This document shows, piece by piece, positions 24,175-32,423 of a stretch of DNA of 33,085 nt. The stretch's first letter is position 1. Each line of letters starts with the position of its first letter. The DNA lies in contig CANPWZ010000020.1 of the NCBI GenBank assembly GCA_947585425.1, forward strand, positions 1-33,085, read 5' to 3'. The notes under the pieces are model-generated. The model was not told the DNA's origin and did no database searches. It saw only the letters and a program-made list of their open reading frames with translations. This stretch comes from an uncultured Oscillospiraceae bacterium (GTDB lineage Bacteria > Bacillota > Clostridia > Oscillospirales > Oscillospiraceae). Position numbers and translations under genes: made by a program.

Positions 24175-25542
24175 CTATTTGCCCACGCAGAACCGCTGGA
24201 AGATCAGGTCGGTGACGTCCTCCCGGACGGTGCGGCCCGTCAGCTCGCCCAGGGCGGACATGGCCTCCTCCACGTCGGCCGCCACCGCGTCGGGGGGCAT
24301 CCCGGCGGACAGGGCCTCCGCCCCCCGGCGGATGGCCTCCTGGGCCCGGGAGGCCGCCTCCATCTGCCGGGCGTTGGTGAGGACGGCGGCGGAATCGTCC
24401 GCCCCCGCCGGGAACAGGGTGGCCACGGCCTGTTCCAGCTCATCCAGCCCCTGGCCGGCGGGGGCGGACACCTCCACCGTGGGGGGCAGCTTTGACAGGT
24501 CAGAAAACGGCCCCGGCGCGGAGGGCAGGTCGCGCTTGGTCCGTACCAGAACGGTGGGGGCCAGGGACATGGCCCGCTCCAGGAGGGCGGTATCCTCCTC
24601 CGTCACCGGGCGGGAGGAGTCCCACAGCACCAGGATCAGCTCCGCCCCCTCCATGGCGGAGCGACTGCGCTCCACGCCCAGGCGCTCCACCGCATCGTCG
24701 GTGTCCCGGAGGCCGGCGGTGTCGATGAGCCGGAGGGTCATCCCGGCCAGGTTCACCCGCTCCTCCACCGTGTCCCTCGTGGTGCCGGGGACGGGGGTGA
24801 CGATGGCCCGCTCCCGGCCCAGCAGGGCGTTGAACAGGGTGGACTTCCCCGCGTTGGGCCGGCCAACGATGGCGCAGGGGAGGCCCTCGTTGACGGCCCT
24901 TCCCCGGCGGTAGGTGGCGGCCAGATCGTCCAGCCGGCGGGCGGCCCCGTCCAGGGCCTCCCCAAATTCGGCGGCCCGGAAGGGGTCGATGTCCTCGTCG
25001 GGCCAGTCCAGCACCGCGTGGAAGTGGGCGCAGACCCCGGCCAGATCGTCATAGACTTCTTCAATGGCGGCGGCCAGCGCGCCGCCCAGCTGGTTTGCCG
25101 CCTGCCGGACGGCGGCGGGGGTCTCGGCGTGGATGAGATCGGCCACCGCCTCGGCCCGGGTCAGATCCAGCCTGCCGTTCAAAAAGGCCCGGCGGGTGAA
25201 CTCCCCGGCCTTTGCCTGCCTTGCCCCGGCGGCGAACAGGGCCTCCAGCCCCAGGGCCAGGGCGGCGGGGGAGCCGTGGCACTGGAGCTCGGCGGTGTCC
25301 TCCCCGGTGTAGCTGTGGGGGGCCCGGGACAGGGTGGCAAGGCACCGATCGATGACCGCGCCGCTCAAGTCCCGCAATTCGCCGTAGACCAGCGCCCGGC
25401 CGGGCCGGGAGGTCATGGGCCCGCCGCGGGCGGGAGTGAACACCCGGTCCAGCACCGCGATGGCGTCCGGCCCGGACAGCCGCAAAATGCCGATGGCCGA
25501 CGGCGCGGGGGCCGTCGCGATTGCCGCGATGGTATCGTTCAT
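24175..25542 (-). CDS. mnmE: tRNA modification GTPase MnmE (TrmE)
   Basis: The 455-residue GTPase works with MnmG to place the cmnm5 group on U34 of certain tRNAs. The N-terminal folate-binding domain shows IGILRLSG and SYTGEDTAELQCHGSP. In the G domain, G1 is GRPNAGKS (227-234), G3 is DTAGL (274-278) and G4 reads TKRD rather than the usual NKxD. The C-terminal FCVGK carries the required Cys452. It is usually near mnmG, rsmG, rnpA and rpmH at the origin; here it instead sits between mutS and dtd in the repair operon. AGAGG at the mutS stop provides the ribosome site. Confidence 0.95.
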   Translation of the reverse strand: MNDTIAAIATAPAPSAIGILRLSGPDAIAVLDRVFTPARGGPMTSRPGRALVYGELRDLSGAVIDRCLATLSRAPHSYTGEDTAELQCHGSPAALALGLEALFAAGARQAKAGEFTRRAFLNGRLDLTRAEAVADLIHAETPAAVRQAANQLGGALAAAIEEVYDDLAGVCAHFHAVLDWPDEDIDPFRAAEFGEALDGAARRLDDLAATYRRGRAVNEGLPCAIVGRPNAGKSTLFNALLGRERAIVTPVPGTTRDTVEERVNLAGMTLRLIDTAGLRDTDDAVERLGVERSRSAMEGAELILVLWDSSRPVTEEDTALLERAMSLAPTVLVRTKRDLPSAPGPFSDLSKLPPTVEVSAPAGQGLDELEQAVATLFPAGADDSAAVLTNARQMEAASRAQEAIRRGAEALSAGMPPDAVAADVEEAMSALGELTGRTVREDVTDLIFQRFCVGK

Positions 25543-25555
25543 AAACTCAAACCTC

Positions 25556-28192
25556 TTACGAGAGCTGCTGTTTCAGTTGATAGAGCAGGTTCATGGCCTC
25601 GATGGGGGTGAGCGTCTCCACCGAGGTGGAGCGCAGGGTATCCAGCACGGCGGAGCCCGCCATATCCCCCAGGGAGAACTGATCGCCGGTGCCGGACGCG
25701 GCGCTTTGGACGGGGGCGGCCCCGCCCCGCTCCTCCAGCTCGGCCAGGATGGCCCGGGCCCGGTCGATGACCCTGGCCGGCACCCCGGCCAATTTCGCCA
25801 CCTCGATGCCGTAACTCTGATCCGCCCCGCCGGGGACGATCTTCCGCAGAAACACGATGCCGTCCCCCCGCTTTTTGGCGGCGATATGGTAATTCTTCAC
25901 GCCTTCGATGGAGTCCTCCACCTCGGTGAGCTCGTGGTAGTGGGTGGCGAAGAGGGTCTTTGCCCCCAGCCGCTTTTTGTCGGCGCAGTACTCCAGCACC
26001 GCCCGGGCAATGGACATCCCGTCGTAAGTGGAGGTGCCCCGGCCGATCTCGTCCAGCACCAGCAAAGACTTGGAGGTGGCGTTTTTCAGCATCTGGGCCA
26101 CCTCGGTCATCTCCACCATGAAGGTGGACTGGCCGGCGGACAGGTCGTCGGACGCGCCGATGCGGGTGAACACCCGGTCCACCGCCCCGATCCGGGCGGA
26201 CCTGGCCGGCACGAAGGAGCCCATCTGGGCCATGAGGACGATGAGGGCCACCTGGCGCATATAGGTGGATTTGCCCGCCATGTTGGGCCCGGTGATGATG
26301 GCGAGCCGGTCCGCCCCGCCGTCCATATAGGCGTCGTTGGGGACGAACAGGCTGTCCTTCAGCATCTTCTCCACCACGGGATGGCGGCCCTCCCTGATGT
26401 CGATGACGCCGCTGTCGTCCACCAGGGGGCGGCAGTAGCCGTTCTCCACCGCCACGGAGGCGAAGGAGGTGAGCACGTCCAGGGCGGCCACGCCGGAGGC
26501 GGCCTGCTGCACCTGCCGCACCCGGCCGGCGGCGGTCTCCCGCAGCTCGCAGAACAATTGGTATTCCAGGGCCACCACCCGGCTCTGGGCGGAGAGGATC
26601 TCGTGCTCCAGGTCCTTCAGCTCCTGGGTGAAGAACCGCTCGCAGTTCACCAGGGTCTGCTTGCGGATGTAGTCGTCGGGCACCAGGGAGAAATAGCTCT
26701 TGGACACCTCGATGTAGTAGCCGAATACCTTATTATAGCGCACTTTCAGGCTCTTGATGCCGGTGCGCTCTTTCTCCCGGGTCTCCAGGGCGGCCACCAT
26801 GTCCGCCCCGTGGTCCAGCACGTCCCGGAGGTGGTCCACCTCCTCATTGTAACCCTTGCGGATGAAGTCCCCCTCCCGGATGGTGAAGGGGAGGCGGTGG
26901 TCGTCCTCGTCGTCCCGGATGGCGGAGCGGAGCAGGGCCTGCAAGTCCTCAAGCTCCGTGAACCGCTCCAGGAAGCCGAACCGCCGGGGGGCCGCCTGGG
27001 CCAGGGGAGCGGCCTGCTCCGCCAGGGCGGGCAGGACCCCCAGGCCCTCGGCCAGGGTGAGCATATCCCGGGCGTTGGCGCTGCCGTAGGACACCTTGCC
27101 GATGAGCCGCTCCAGATCGGGCACCCGCCGGAGGGTGAGGGACAGCTCCTCCCGCGTCACCGTGTCGGCGGTGAGGGCGGCTACCTGGTCCTGCCGCACG
27201 GCGATGGCGGCGGGGTCCCGGAGGGGCTGCTCCACCCAGGAGCGGATGAGCCGGTGGCCCATGGGGGTGCGGGTCCGGTCCAGCACCCACAGCAGGGAGC
27301 CCTTCTTCTCCTGGCCCCGGATGGTCTCGGTGAGCTCCAGGGTCCGCCGGGCGGTCAGATCCAGCTCCAGGTACTTCGGCCCCGTCCCCTCGCCCAGCTC
27401 CAGGGCGGTGAGGTGGCTGAGATCGGTCTTTTGGGTCTCCTTCAGATAGGCGGCCAGGGCCCCGGCGGCCCGCCAGCAGAGGAGGCCGCCGTCCTCCTCC
27501 GGGGGCGCCTGATGGGCATCCACCAGGCCGCAGGAGATCAGGGCCTCCCTGGCCCTGGCGGGCTGGAAGGGGGCCTCGCCCCCGGCTTCGCAGAGACAGC
27601 CCAGCCGCTCCTTCAGGAAATCGGTGAGCTCCTTTTCCGAGGCCGCCCCGTCGGACAGGATGGCCTCGCTGGGGGGGCAGGCGGACAGCCGGTTCATCAG
27701 GTGGGTGAGCCAGCCCTCCCCGGTGAAGGGGGCAGCGGTGAACTGGCCGGTGGACAGGTCGCACTGGGCCAGGGCGGCCCCGGCGCTGTCCCGGTAGACG
27801 GCGCAGATAAAGTTGTTGCGGCTCTCGTCCAGCATCACGTCGTCCATGGCGGTGCCGGGGGTGACGATGCGGATGATGTCCCGGTCCACCAGCCCCTTGG
27901 CCAGGGCGGGGTCCTCCATCTGCTCGCAGATGGCCACCTTATACCCCCGCTTGATGAGCCGGGCGATGTAGTTCTGGGCGGAGTGGTAGGGCACCCCGCA
28001 CATGGGCACCCGCTGGTCCTCGGGCTTGCCCCTGTCCCGGGTGGTGAGGGTGAGGCCCAGCTCCTCGGTGCCGATCCTGGCGTCGTCATGGAACATCTCA
28101 TAGAAGTCGCCCAGGCGAAAGAACAGCAGGCAGTCGGGGTACTGCTCCTTGATCTGCCAGTATTGCCGCATCATGGGGGTCAGTTCGGCCAT
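25556..28192 (-). CDS. mutS: DNA mismatch repair protein MutS
   Basis: The 878-residue protein recognises mismatches. The mismatch-reading FYE motif (Phe30-Glu32 in GDFYEMF) identifies it as MutS1 rather than MutS2. The ATPase part has Walker A GPNMAGKSTYMRQ (about 633) and Walker B LLVLDEIGRGTSTYDG. The start is ATG 28192, behind GAGGGAG; the frame is open to 28231 but that would overlap the mreC end. The C-terminal DPxx-like linker is followed by LTPIEAMNLLYQLKQ, the tetramerisation tail typical of the family. It is co-transcribed with mreC upstream and mnmE downstream. Confidence 0.96.
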   Translation of the reverse strand: MAELTPMMRQYWQIKEQYPDCLLFFRLGDFYEMFHDDARIGTEELGLTLTTRDRGKPEDQRVPMCGVPYHSAQNYIARLIKRGYKVAICEQMEDPALAKGLVDRDIIRIVTPGTAMDDVMLDESRNNFICAVYRDSAGAALAQCDLSTGQFTAAPFTGEGWLTHLMNRLSACPPSEAILSDGAASEKELTDFLKERLGCLCEAGGEAPFQPARAREALISCGLVDAHQAPPEEDGGLLCWRAAGALAAYLKETQKTDLSHLTALELGEGTGPKYLELDLTARRTLELTETIRGQEKKGSLLWVLDRTRTPMGHRLIRSWVEQPLRDPAAIAVRQDQVAALTADTVTREELSLTLRRVPDLERLIGKVSYGSANARDMLTLAEGLGVLPALAEQAAPLAQAAPRRFGFLERFTELEDLQALLRSAIRDDEDDHRLPFTIREGDFIRKGYNEEVDHLRDVLDHGADMVAALETREKERTGIKSLKVRYNKVFGYYIEVSKSYFSLVPDDYIRKQTLVNCERFFTQELKDLEHEILSAQSRVVALEYQLFCELRETAAGRVRQVQQAASGVAALDVLTSFASVAVENGYCRPLVDDSGVIDIREGRHPVVEKMLKDSLFVPNDAYMDGGADRLAIITGPNMAGKSTYMRQVALIVLMAQMGSFVPARSARIGAVDRVFTRIGASDDLSAGQSTFMVEMTEVAQMLKNATSKSLLVLDEIGRGTSTYDGMSIARAVLEYCADKKRLGAKTLFATHYHELTEVEDSIEGVKNYHIAAKKRGDGIVFLRKIVPGGADQSYGIEVAKLAGVPARVIDRARAILAELEERGGAAPVQSAASGTGDQFSLGDMAGSAVLDTLRSTSVETLTPIEAMNLLYQLKQQLS

Positions 28193-28227
28193 GGTCTCTC
28201 CCTCTTTCTCCCGGAAACGGCGGGGAA

Positions 28228-29064
28228 TCACTCCCCGCCGCCGTAGTCGGTGATCACGTAGACGTACTTGATGTTCTGGATGTCGGCGGCGGGGGCCACC
28301 ACCGCGTAGCGGCTGATGCCGTCCACATCGGTGCGCAGGTCCTTTACGCTGCCCACCAGGATGTCCTCCGGGTACACGCCGCCCAGGCCCGAGGTGGCCA
28401 CCTGGTCCCCCGCCATTAGTTGGGCGTCCTCTCCCAGGAAGGACAGCTTCAAAAGCCCCTCCAGCATCAGGGTGAAGTCCCCCTGGAGGATGGCGTCCGC
28501 GTCGGCCCGGGCCACCCGGCCGCCCAGCTGGGCGTCGGGGTCCAGGATGGTGGTGACGGCGGCCCAGTTGAGGCCGGCCTCGGTGACCACCCCCACCAGA
28601 TTGCCGTACTGGTCGATCACGCAGTCATCCACCGCCACGCCGTCCACCGTGCCCCGGTCGATCATCATCTCCGCCTCCCAGTTGGAGGTGGAGCGCCGGG
28701 TGACCGTGGCGTCCTTATAGGCCAGCTCGGGCCGCTCCTCCGCCAGGCCCAGCAGGTCTTTCAGCCGCTCGTTCTCCCGGACGGCGTCCTCCCCGTTCCG
28801 AGCGGCCTGTTCCATCTCGGCCAGCCGCTGATGCAGGGCCTCGTTCTCCGCCAGCAGCTCCTCGTAGCGGAACGTGCGGTCATACTGGCCCTGGGCCCAG
28901 TCGGTGATCCAGGCGGAGATGGCCCGCACCGGGGTGGCCAGTACCTCCAGCACCTCCGCCACCGGGTTCACCCCCATGATGAAGGAGCCCAGGGCGATCA
29001 CCGCCGCCAGCAGGGCCGCCGCGATCAGCAGGAGCCCTCCGTTGTCCTTGAAAAACTGCTTCAT
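28228..29064 (-). CDS. mreC: Rod shape-determining protein MreC
   Basis: The 278-residue protein has one N-terminal membrane helix (LLLIAAALLAAVIALGSFIMG), a coiled coil (about 68-103, YEELLAENEALHQRLAEMEQ) and a beta-domain with DRGTVDGVAVDD and VATSGLGGVYPEDILVG, the signature of MreC. It links MreB to the elongasome outside the membrane. MreD, RodA or MreB do not follow in this operon, which is unusual: mutS follows instead. A 9-bp hairpin (28218-28226 with 28232-28240) holds the stop codon in its loop. Confidence 0.93.
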   Translation of the reverse strand: MKQFFKDNGGLLLIAAALLAAVIALGSFIMGVNPVAEVLEVLATPVRAISAWITDWAQGQYDRTFRYEELLAENEALHQRLAEMEQAARNGEDAVRENERLKDLLGLAEERPELAYKDATVTRRSTSNWEAEMMIDRGTVDGVAVDDCVIDQYGNLVGVVTEAGLNWAAVTTILDPDAQLGGRVARADADAILQGDFTLMLEGLLKLSFLGEDAQLMAGDQVATSGLGGVYPEDILVGSVKDLRTDVDGISRYAVVAPAADIQNIKYVYVITDYGGGE

Positions 29065-29076
29065 AAACCGCTCCTT

Positions 29077-29655
29077 TTATAACGGAAAGGGAGGCAGGCC
29101 GAACTCCTCCGCCAGTACCCGGCCCAGCCGGAACATGGGCAGGCCCACCACGTTGCCGTAGTCCCCCCGGATGCCCTCCACCAGCAGGGCGCCCCGGCCC
29201 TGGATGCCGTAGGCCCCCGCCTTGTCCATGGGCTCCCCGGTGGCGAGGTAGCCCCGGATGTCCCCCTCGGACAGGGGGCGGAAACGGACGGCGGTGTTTT
29301 CGTGGAAGGTGACGGCCTTTTCGCCCCGGATCACGGTGACCCCGGTGTACACATGGTGTTCCCGGCCCGACAGGGCGGACAGCATGGCAAAGGCGTCCTC
29401 CGGGCTGTGGGGCTTGCCCAGGATGGTATCTCCGATGGCGACCACCGTGTCGGCGGCGATGACCAGGGGCTCCGGCCCCTCCAGGGCGGCCACGGCGGCC
29501 CCCTTCCGGCGGGACAGTTCCTCCACCATCTGGGCGGGAGGGGTGCCGGGGGCCACGGTCTCGTCCACGTCGGAGACGTGGACCCGGAAGGTCAGCCCCA
29601 TCTGGGCCAGCAGCTCCCGCCGGCGGGGGGACTGGGATGCGAGGATGATCTCCAT
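29077..29655 (-). CDS. maf: Maf family nucleotide pyrophosphatase
   Basis: The 192-residue protein hydrolyses non-canonical or excess nucleoside triphosphates (dTTP/UTP or modified bases in characterised members). Hallmarks are ILASQSPRRRELL at the N-terminus, ADTVVAIGDTILGKP (about 67-81) and the late AYGIQGRGALLVEGIRGDYGNVVGLP. The start ATG 29655 follows GGAGAG. It lies 12 bases before mreC, a common partnership (maf-mreB-mreC) in Firmicutes. Confidence 0.95.
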   Translation of the reverse strand: MEIILASQSPRRRELLAQMGLTFRVHVSDVDETVAPGTPPAQMVEELSRRKGAAVAALEGPEPLVIAADTVVAIGDTILGKPHSPEDAFAMLSALSGREHHVYTGVTVIRGEKAVTFHENTAVRFRPLSEGDIRGYLATGEPMDKAGAYGIQGRGALLVEGIRGDYGNVVGLPMFRLGRVLAEEFGLPPFPL

Positions 29656-29672
29656 AGCTCTCTCCAAAAAAG

Positions 29673-31757
29673 TTATTCCACGTCCCGGTAGTAGAGGCCC
29701 CGGGTGTAGCCGTTGGGGACGTAGTTCCCCTCGCCCCGGTAGCGGTCCAGCACCTGGGCGCACTCCACGCCGTTCTCGGTGGTGAACAGCAGCCGGAGGG
29801 CGGACACGCCCGCCCGCCTATAGTCGGCCTCCTTGTCCGCCAGATACAACTTGTTGGCGTTGAGGATCTCGTTGCGGCAGCCGGGGGCCCGCTCCACCGG
29901 GAAGCGGACGCCCTTCCGGTCAGTGAGCAGGTTCACGTTCCCGCACACGCATTTGCCCGACTGGTTTTTGATGGCGCAGTTCTCGGTGATCATCAGGGGC
30001 AGGCGGCCGTAGGCGATGAGCTCCACCGGGATGGCCTTGGCCAGGTCCCGGATCTGGGCCAGCTTCAGCTCAAAGGAGGCGGTGAGGGTCTCGAACCCCA
30101 TCCGCTTGTACTCCTTGATGGCCTGGCTGTTGAACACGTGGAGGCCGAAGTCTCCCCGGAGGTGGAAGCCCATCTCCTTCGCCAGGGAGACGAAGCCAAG
30201 GTTACCCAAAAACGCGTCGGTCACGCCGGCCTTCCGGCAGGTCTCCAGCTGGCGGCGCAGCCCGTCCATCTCCCGGTCCAGGCAGATGCGGGGCAGCACC
30301 GCCGCCACGGGCACCTGCCGGTCCATCACCGCCCGGATCTCGTCCGGGTGGGCGGCGATCTCCTCCGCGGGCAGGAGGATCAGATCGGGCCTGCGCTTCA
30401 AAAGCTCAAAAGTGAGCTGCTCCGCGTGGCGGAGGGACACCTGGACGGTGGGCTCCCCCCGGAAATTCTCGTACCGGGCGCCCGGATTGTACTGCCCGTG
30501 GCGGCGCTCCGGCAGGGCGGTCCGCTGCCGGGACAGCTCCTCCAGGGCCTGCCGGCGCAGGGAATTGACGGCGGACAGGGGGACGGACAGCCCGTCCTCC
30601 ACCAGGGCGAAGGCCCGCTCCGCCCGGTAGGGGGTGCCGCCGGTCTTGGAGAGCTGGGCCTCCACCACCTCCCGGGTGACAGGCCGCTTCCGGGCCACCT
30701 CGGGCAGGTCGCCGGAGGCCACCGCCTGGCGGCCGTCAGGGTCCTCCACCCCCACCTGGACGGGCTGGCCCAGGCGGACCATGGCGTAGAATTTCACCGG
30801 CACCCGGGGGCCCTCCCCCTTTTCCACGGCGGCCCGGGCGGCGGCGAACAGCTCCTTGGGCTCGGAGGTGTCCTGCCGGACGCCGAACATATCGGGGCCC
30901 TTCCTGCCGGTGAAATACCCGTCGGTGAAGCCCTGGCGGGAGAAGGCCTGCTCCAGCCGGCGCATCTCCGCCGGGGAGGGCTCCCGCCCGTCCAGCAGGG
31001 CGGAGGCGTAGGTCCTGGTGACGATATAGACGTATTCGGGCCGCTTCATGCGCCCCTCGATCTTGGCGCAGGCCACCCCCATGTCCTCCAGCTCCTTCAG
31101 GTGCCCCGCCAGGGACAGGTCCTTGAGAGACAGGGGGTAGCTTTCCGGCAGGTCGTCCCCCCAGCCGTAGGGCAGGCGGCAGGGCTGGGCGCACATGCCC
31201 CGGTTGCCGCTGCGCCCGCCGATGACCGAGGACAGGAAACACTGGCCCGACCAGCACATACACAGCGCCCCGTGGACGAACACCTCGATCTCGATGGGGG
31301 ACTTTTCGCAGATATAGGCGATGTCCCGCTTGGACAGCTCCCGGCCCAGCACCACCCGCGTCATGCCCAGGTCGGCCGCCGCCCTCACCCCGTCCAGGTT
31401 GTGGATGGTCATCTGGGTGGAGGCGTGGACGGGCAGATCGGGGGCCACCTGGCGCAGGATGCGGACGATCCCCATGTCCTGCACCAGCACCGCGTCCGCC
31501 CCCAGCCGGGAGGCCTCCACGGCGCAGTCCGCCGCCGCGGCCATCTCCCGGTCGGAGCAGAGGGTGTTCAGGGTGAGATAGACCTTGACCCCCCGCAGAT
31601 GACAATAAGAAACCGCCTCCGCGAGCTCCTCGGAGGTGAAATTCCGGGCGCCGCGGCGGGCGTTGAATTGTCCGAATCCCAGGTAGACCGCGTTGGCCCC
31701 GCCGCAGACAGCGGCGCGCAGGGCCTCCGGGCTGCCCGCGGGGGCCAGAAGTTCCAT
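29673..31757 (-). CDS. U32 family protein with DUF3656, RlhA-like
   Basis: The 694-residue protein begins MELLAPAGSPEALRAAV, the U32 signature, and carries the iron-sulfur-type cysteine pattern CMCWSGQCFLSS...NRGMCAQPC (about 170-195). After the U32 core it has the DUF3656 segment (about 350-470, with EAQLSKTGGTPY), then a second TIM-like portion. This long layout is that of E. coli RlhA (YdcP), which hydroxylates C2501 of 23S rRNA using prephenate; the short TrhP and collagenase-like members lack the insert. A role in RNA hydroxylation is inferred from family. The start is ATG 31757 with CCGGAGGG upstream; it sits between zapA and maf. Confidence 0.87.
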   Translation of the reverse strand: MELLAPAGSPEALRAAVCGGANAVYLGFGQFNARRGARNFTSEELAEAVSYCHLRGVKVYLTLNTLCSDREMAAAADCAVEASRLGADAVLVQDMGIVRILRQVAPDLPVHASTQMTIHNLDGVRAAADLGMTRVVLGRELSKRDIAYICEKSPIEIEVFVHGALCMCWSGQCFLSSVIGGRSGNRGMCAQPCRLPYGWGDDLPESYPLSLKDLSLAGHLKELEDMGVACAKIEGRMKRPEYVYIVTRTYASALLDGREPSPAEMRRLEQAFSRQGFTDGYFTGRKGPDMFGVRQDTSEPKELFAAARAAVEKGEGPRVPVKFYAMVRLGQPVQVGVEDPDGRQAVASGDLPEVARKRPVTREVVEAQLSKTGGTPYRAERAFALVEDGLSVPLSAVNSLRRQALEELSRQRTALPERRHGQYNPGARYENFRGEPTVQVSLRHAEQLTFELLKRRPDLILLPAEEIAAHPDEIRAVMDRQVPVAAVLPRICLDREMDGLRRQLETCRKAGVTDAFLGNLGFVSLAKEMGFHLRGDFGLHVFNSQAIKEYKRMGFETLTASFELKLAQIRDLAKAIPVELIAYGRLPLMITENCAIKNQSGKCVCGNVNLLTDRKGVRFPVERAPGCRNEILNANKLYLADKEADYRRAGVSALRLLFTTENGVECAQVLDRYRGEGNYVPNGYTRGLYYRDVE

Positions 31758-31777
31758 GTCGTCCCTCCGGCGGCGGT

Positions 31778-32092
31778 TCAGCGCTTTTGCTGGAGCTTGA
31801 AGATCTCCCGCTTGGCCTCGCTCAGCTCCATCTTCAGTTTGGAGTTCTCCTCCATCAGCTCCTTGCACTGGCGGCGGAGGTTCTCCGAGGCGTCCTGCTC
31901 CTTGAAGCGGTCGTCGGCGATGTTGAAGGCGGTGAGGACGGCGCAGTCCAGCTGGGAGATCCTGCCCCCGTCGGAGGTCTCCTTCATCTTGCCGTTGACG
32001 TAGTCGGCTACCCTGCGGACGTAGTCCTCTCCCTCGGAGGCCAGCAGGGTATAGCTCAGGCCCCCCACGGTGACGGTGACGCGGTTTTGCAT
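31778..32092 (-). CDS. zapA: Cell division protein ZapA
   Basis: The 104-residue protein stabilises FtsZ bundles at the Z-ring. The N-terminal VTVTVGGLSYTLLASEGEDYVRRVADYVNGKM is the ZapA globular head, and the C-terminal half (about 60-104) is a coiled coil rich in Glu, Lys and Leu heptads. GGGAGGAG precedes the ATG at 32092. It is the first gene of the nine-gene operon and is followed 20 bases later by the U32 gene. Confidence 0.93.
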   Translation of the reverse strand: MQNRVTVTVGGLSYTLLASEGEDYVRRVADYVNGKMKETSDGGRISQLDCAVLTAFNIADDRFKEQDASENLRRQCKELMEENSKLKMELSEAKREIFKLQQKR

Positions 32093-32126
32093 GGCGGTCT
32101 CCTCCCTTATTTTTATCTAATTATAT

Positions 32127-32135
32127 ATTATAACA
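32127..32135 (-). promoter_or_regulatory. Extended -10 promoter of the zapA operon
   Basis: On the minus strand TGT-TATAAT (32135-32127) is a perfect -10 with the extended TG. Upstream, at 17-base spacing, only TTCCCT is found as -35, so the promoter may rest on the extended -10. It is 35 bases before the zapA start. Confidence 0.7.
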
Positions 32136-32166
32136 CAGCGCTTGGAAAAAGGGAATAAAAAATATC

Positions 32167-32195
32167 TTGACAGGGGGAATTTTCTATACTAAAAT
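32167..32195 (+). promoter_or_regulatory. Sigma-A promoter upstream of glyS
   Basis: TTGACA (32167-32172), a 17-base spacer and TAAAAT (32190-32195) form a strong promoter. Transcription should begin near 32202, leaving a leader of about 220 bases before glyS, or a short RNA of about 95 bases if it stops at the hairpin near 32297. Confidence 0.85.
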
Positions 32196-32201
32196 GCGTG
32201 G

Positions 32202-32297
32202 CATACGGGAGCGCGCGGCAGCCAGCCGTGAACTCAGGACCTGCGAGAAATCTGTTCGCCCTGAGGCTTGAGCGGTCTCAGGGCGTTACTTTTTCTT
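32202..32297 (+). ncRNA. Candidate regulatory leader or small RNA before glyS
   Basis: The stretch from the expected transcription start to the terminator-like hairpin makes a transcript of about 95 bases. CTCAGG at 32233-32238 can pair with CCTGAG at 32260-32265, which is also the 5' arm of the terminator stem. The two pairings are mutually exclusive, as in attenuators. Start and end are inferred from promoter and hairpin; no known RNA family was recognised. Confidence 0.45.
32257..32297 (+). terminator. Terminator-like hairpin in the glyS leader
   Basis: A 9-bp stem (32257-32265 with 32277-32285) with an 11-base loop is followed by the T-rich TTACTTTTTCTT. It lies downstream of the promoter at 32167 and 127 bases before glyS, so it may end a small RNA or attenuate glyS. 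Confidence 0.65.
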
Positions 32298-32312
32298 GAA
32301 AGAAAAAGTAAC
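32285..32312. repeat. AT-rich perfect palindrome
   Basis: A 12-bp perfect inverted repeat (32285-32296 with 32301-32312) has a TGAA loop and ends in GTTAC/GTAAC. It overlaps the T tract of the preceding hairpin. Its A+T content is unlike the surroundings. Sequences of this GTTAC-T-rich/GTAAC type look like small dispersed extragenic repeats, but only one copy is in the window. Confidence 0.6.
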
Positions 32313-32423
32313 CAAAAAGAACTTTAAGTGAAGGGCAGAGAAAACACGGGGTAACCGCGAAGGGCGCGCCGCGCCTTCGCCGCCGGGCAGGAGCGGCGGC
32401 AAATCCAAAAAGGAGTGCTTTTC

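Larger units (their letters stand above)
32093..32423. other. Divergent intergenic region between zapA and glyS
   Basis: This 331-base stretch has no protein gene. It holds the minus-strand zapA promoter, a plus-strand promoter (32167-32195), a terminator-like hairpin (32257-32297), an AT-rich palindrome (32285-32312), and two GC-rich hairpins at about 32357-32400 before the glyS ribosome site AAGGAG (32409-32414). The base content changes sharply from GC-rich to A+T-rich at 32286-32345. I recognise no known riboswitch or T-box in it. Confidence 0.8.

Noticed and set aside
25415-28246. Long open frame on the plus strand opposite mutS.
   Set aside because: It is a shadow of mutS: the composition is biased (Gly, His, Val, Leu), no domain is recognisable, and the opposite strand has all MutS motifs.
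32341-32362. GGGTAACCGCG near the glyS start resembles the T-box antiterminator core.
   Set aside because: The TGG bases that pair with the tRNA end are missing, no terminator follows it, and no specifier stem is recognised upstream.
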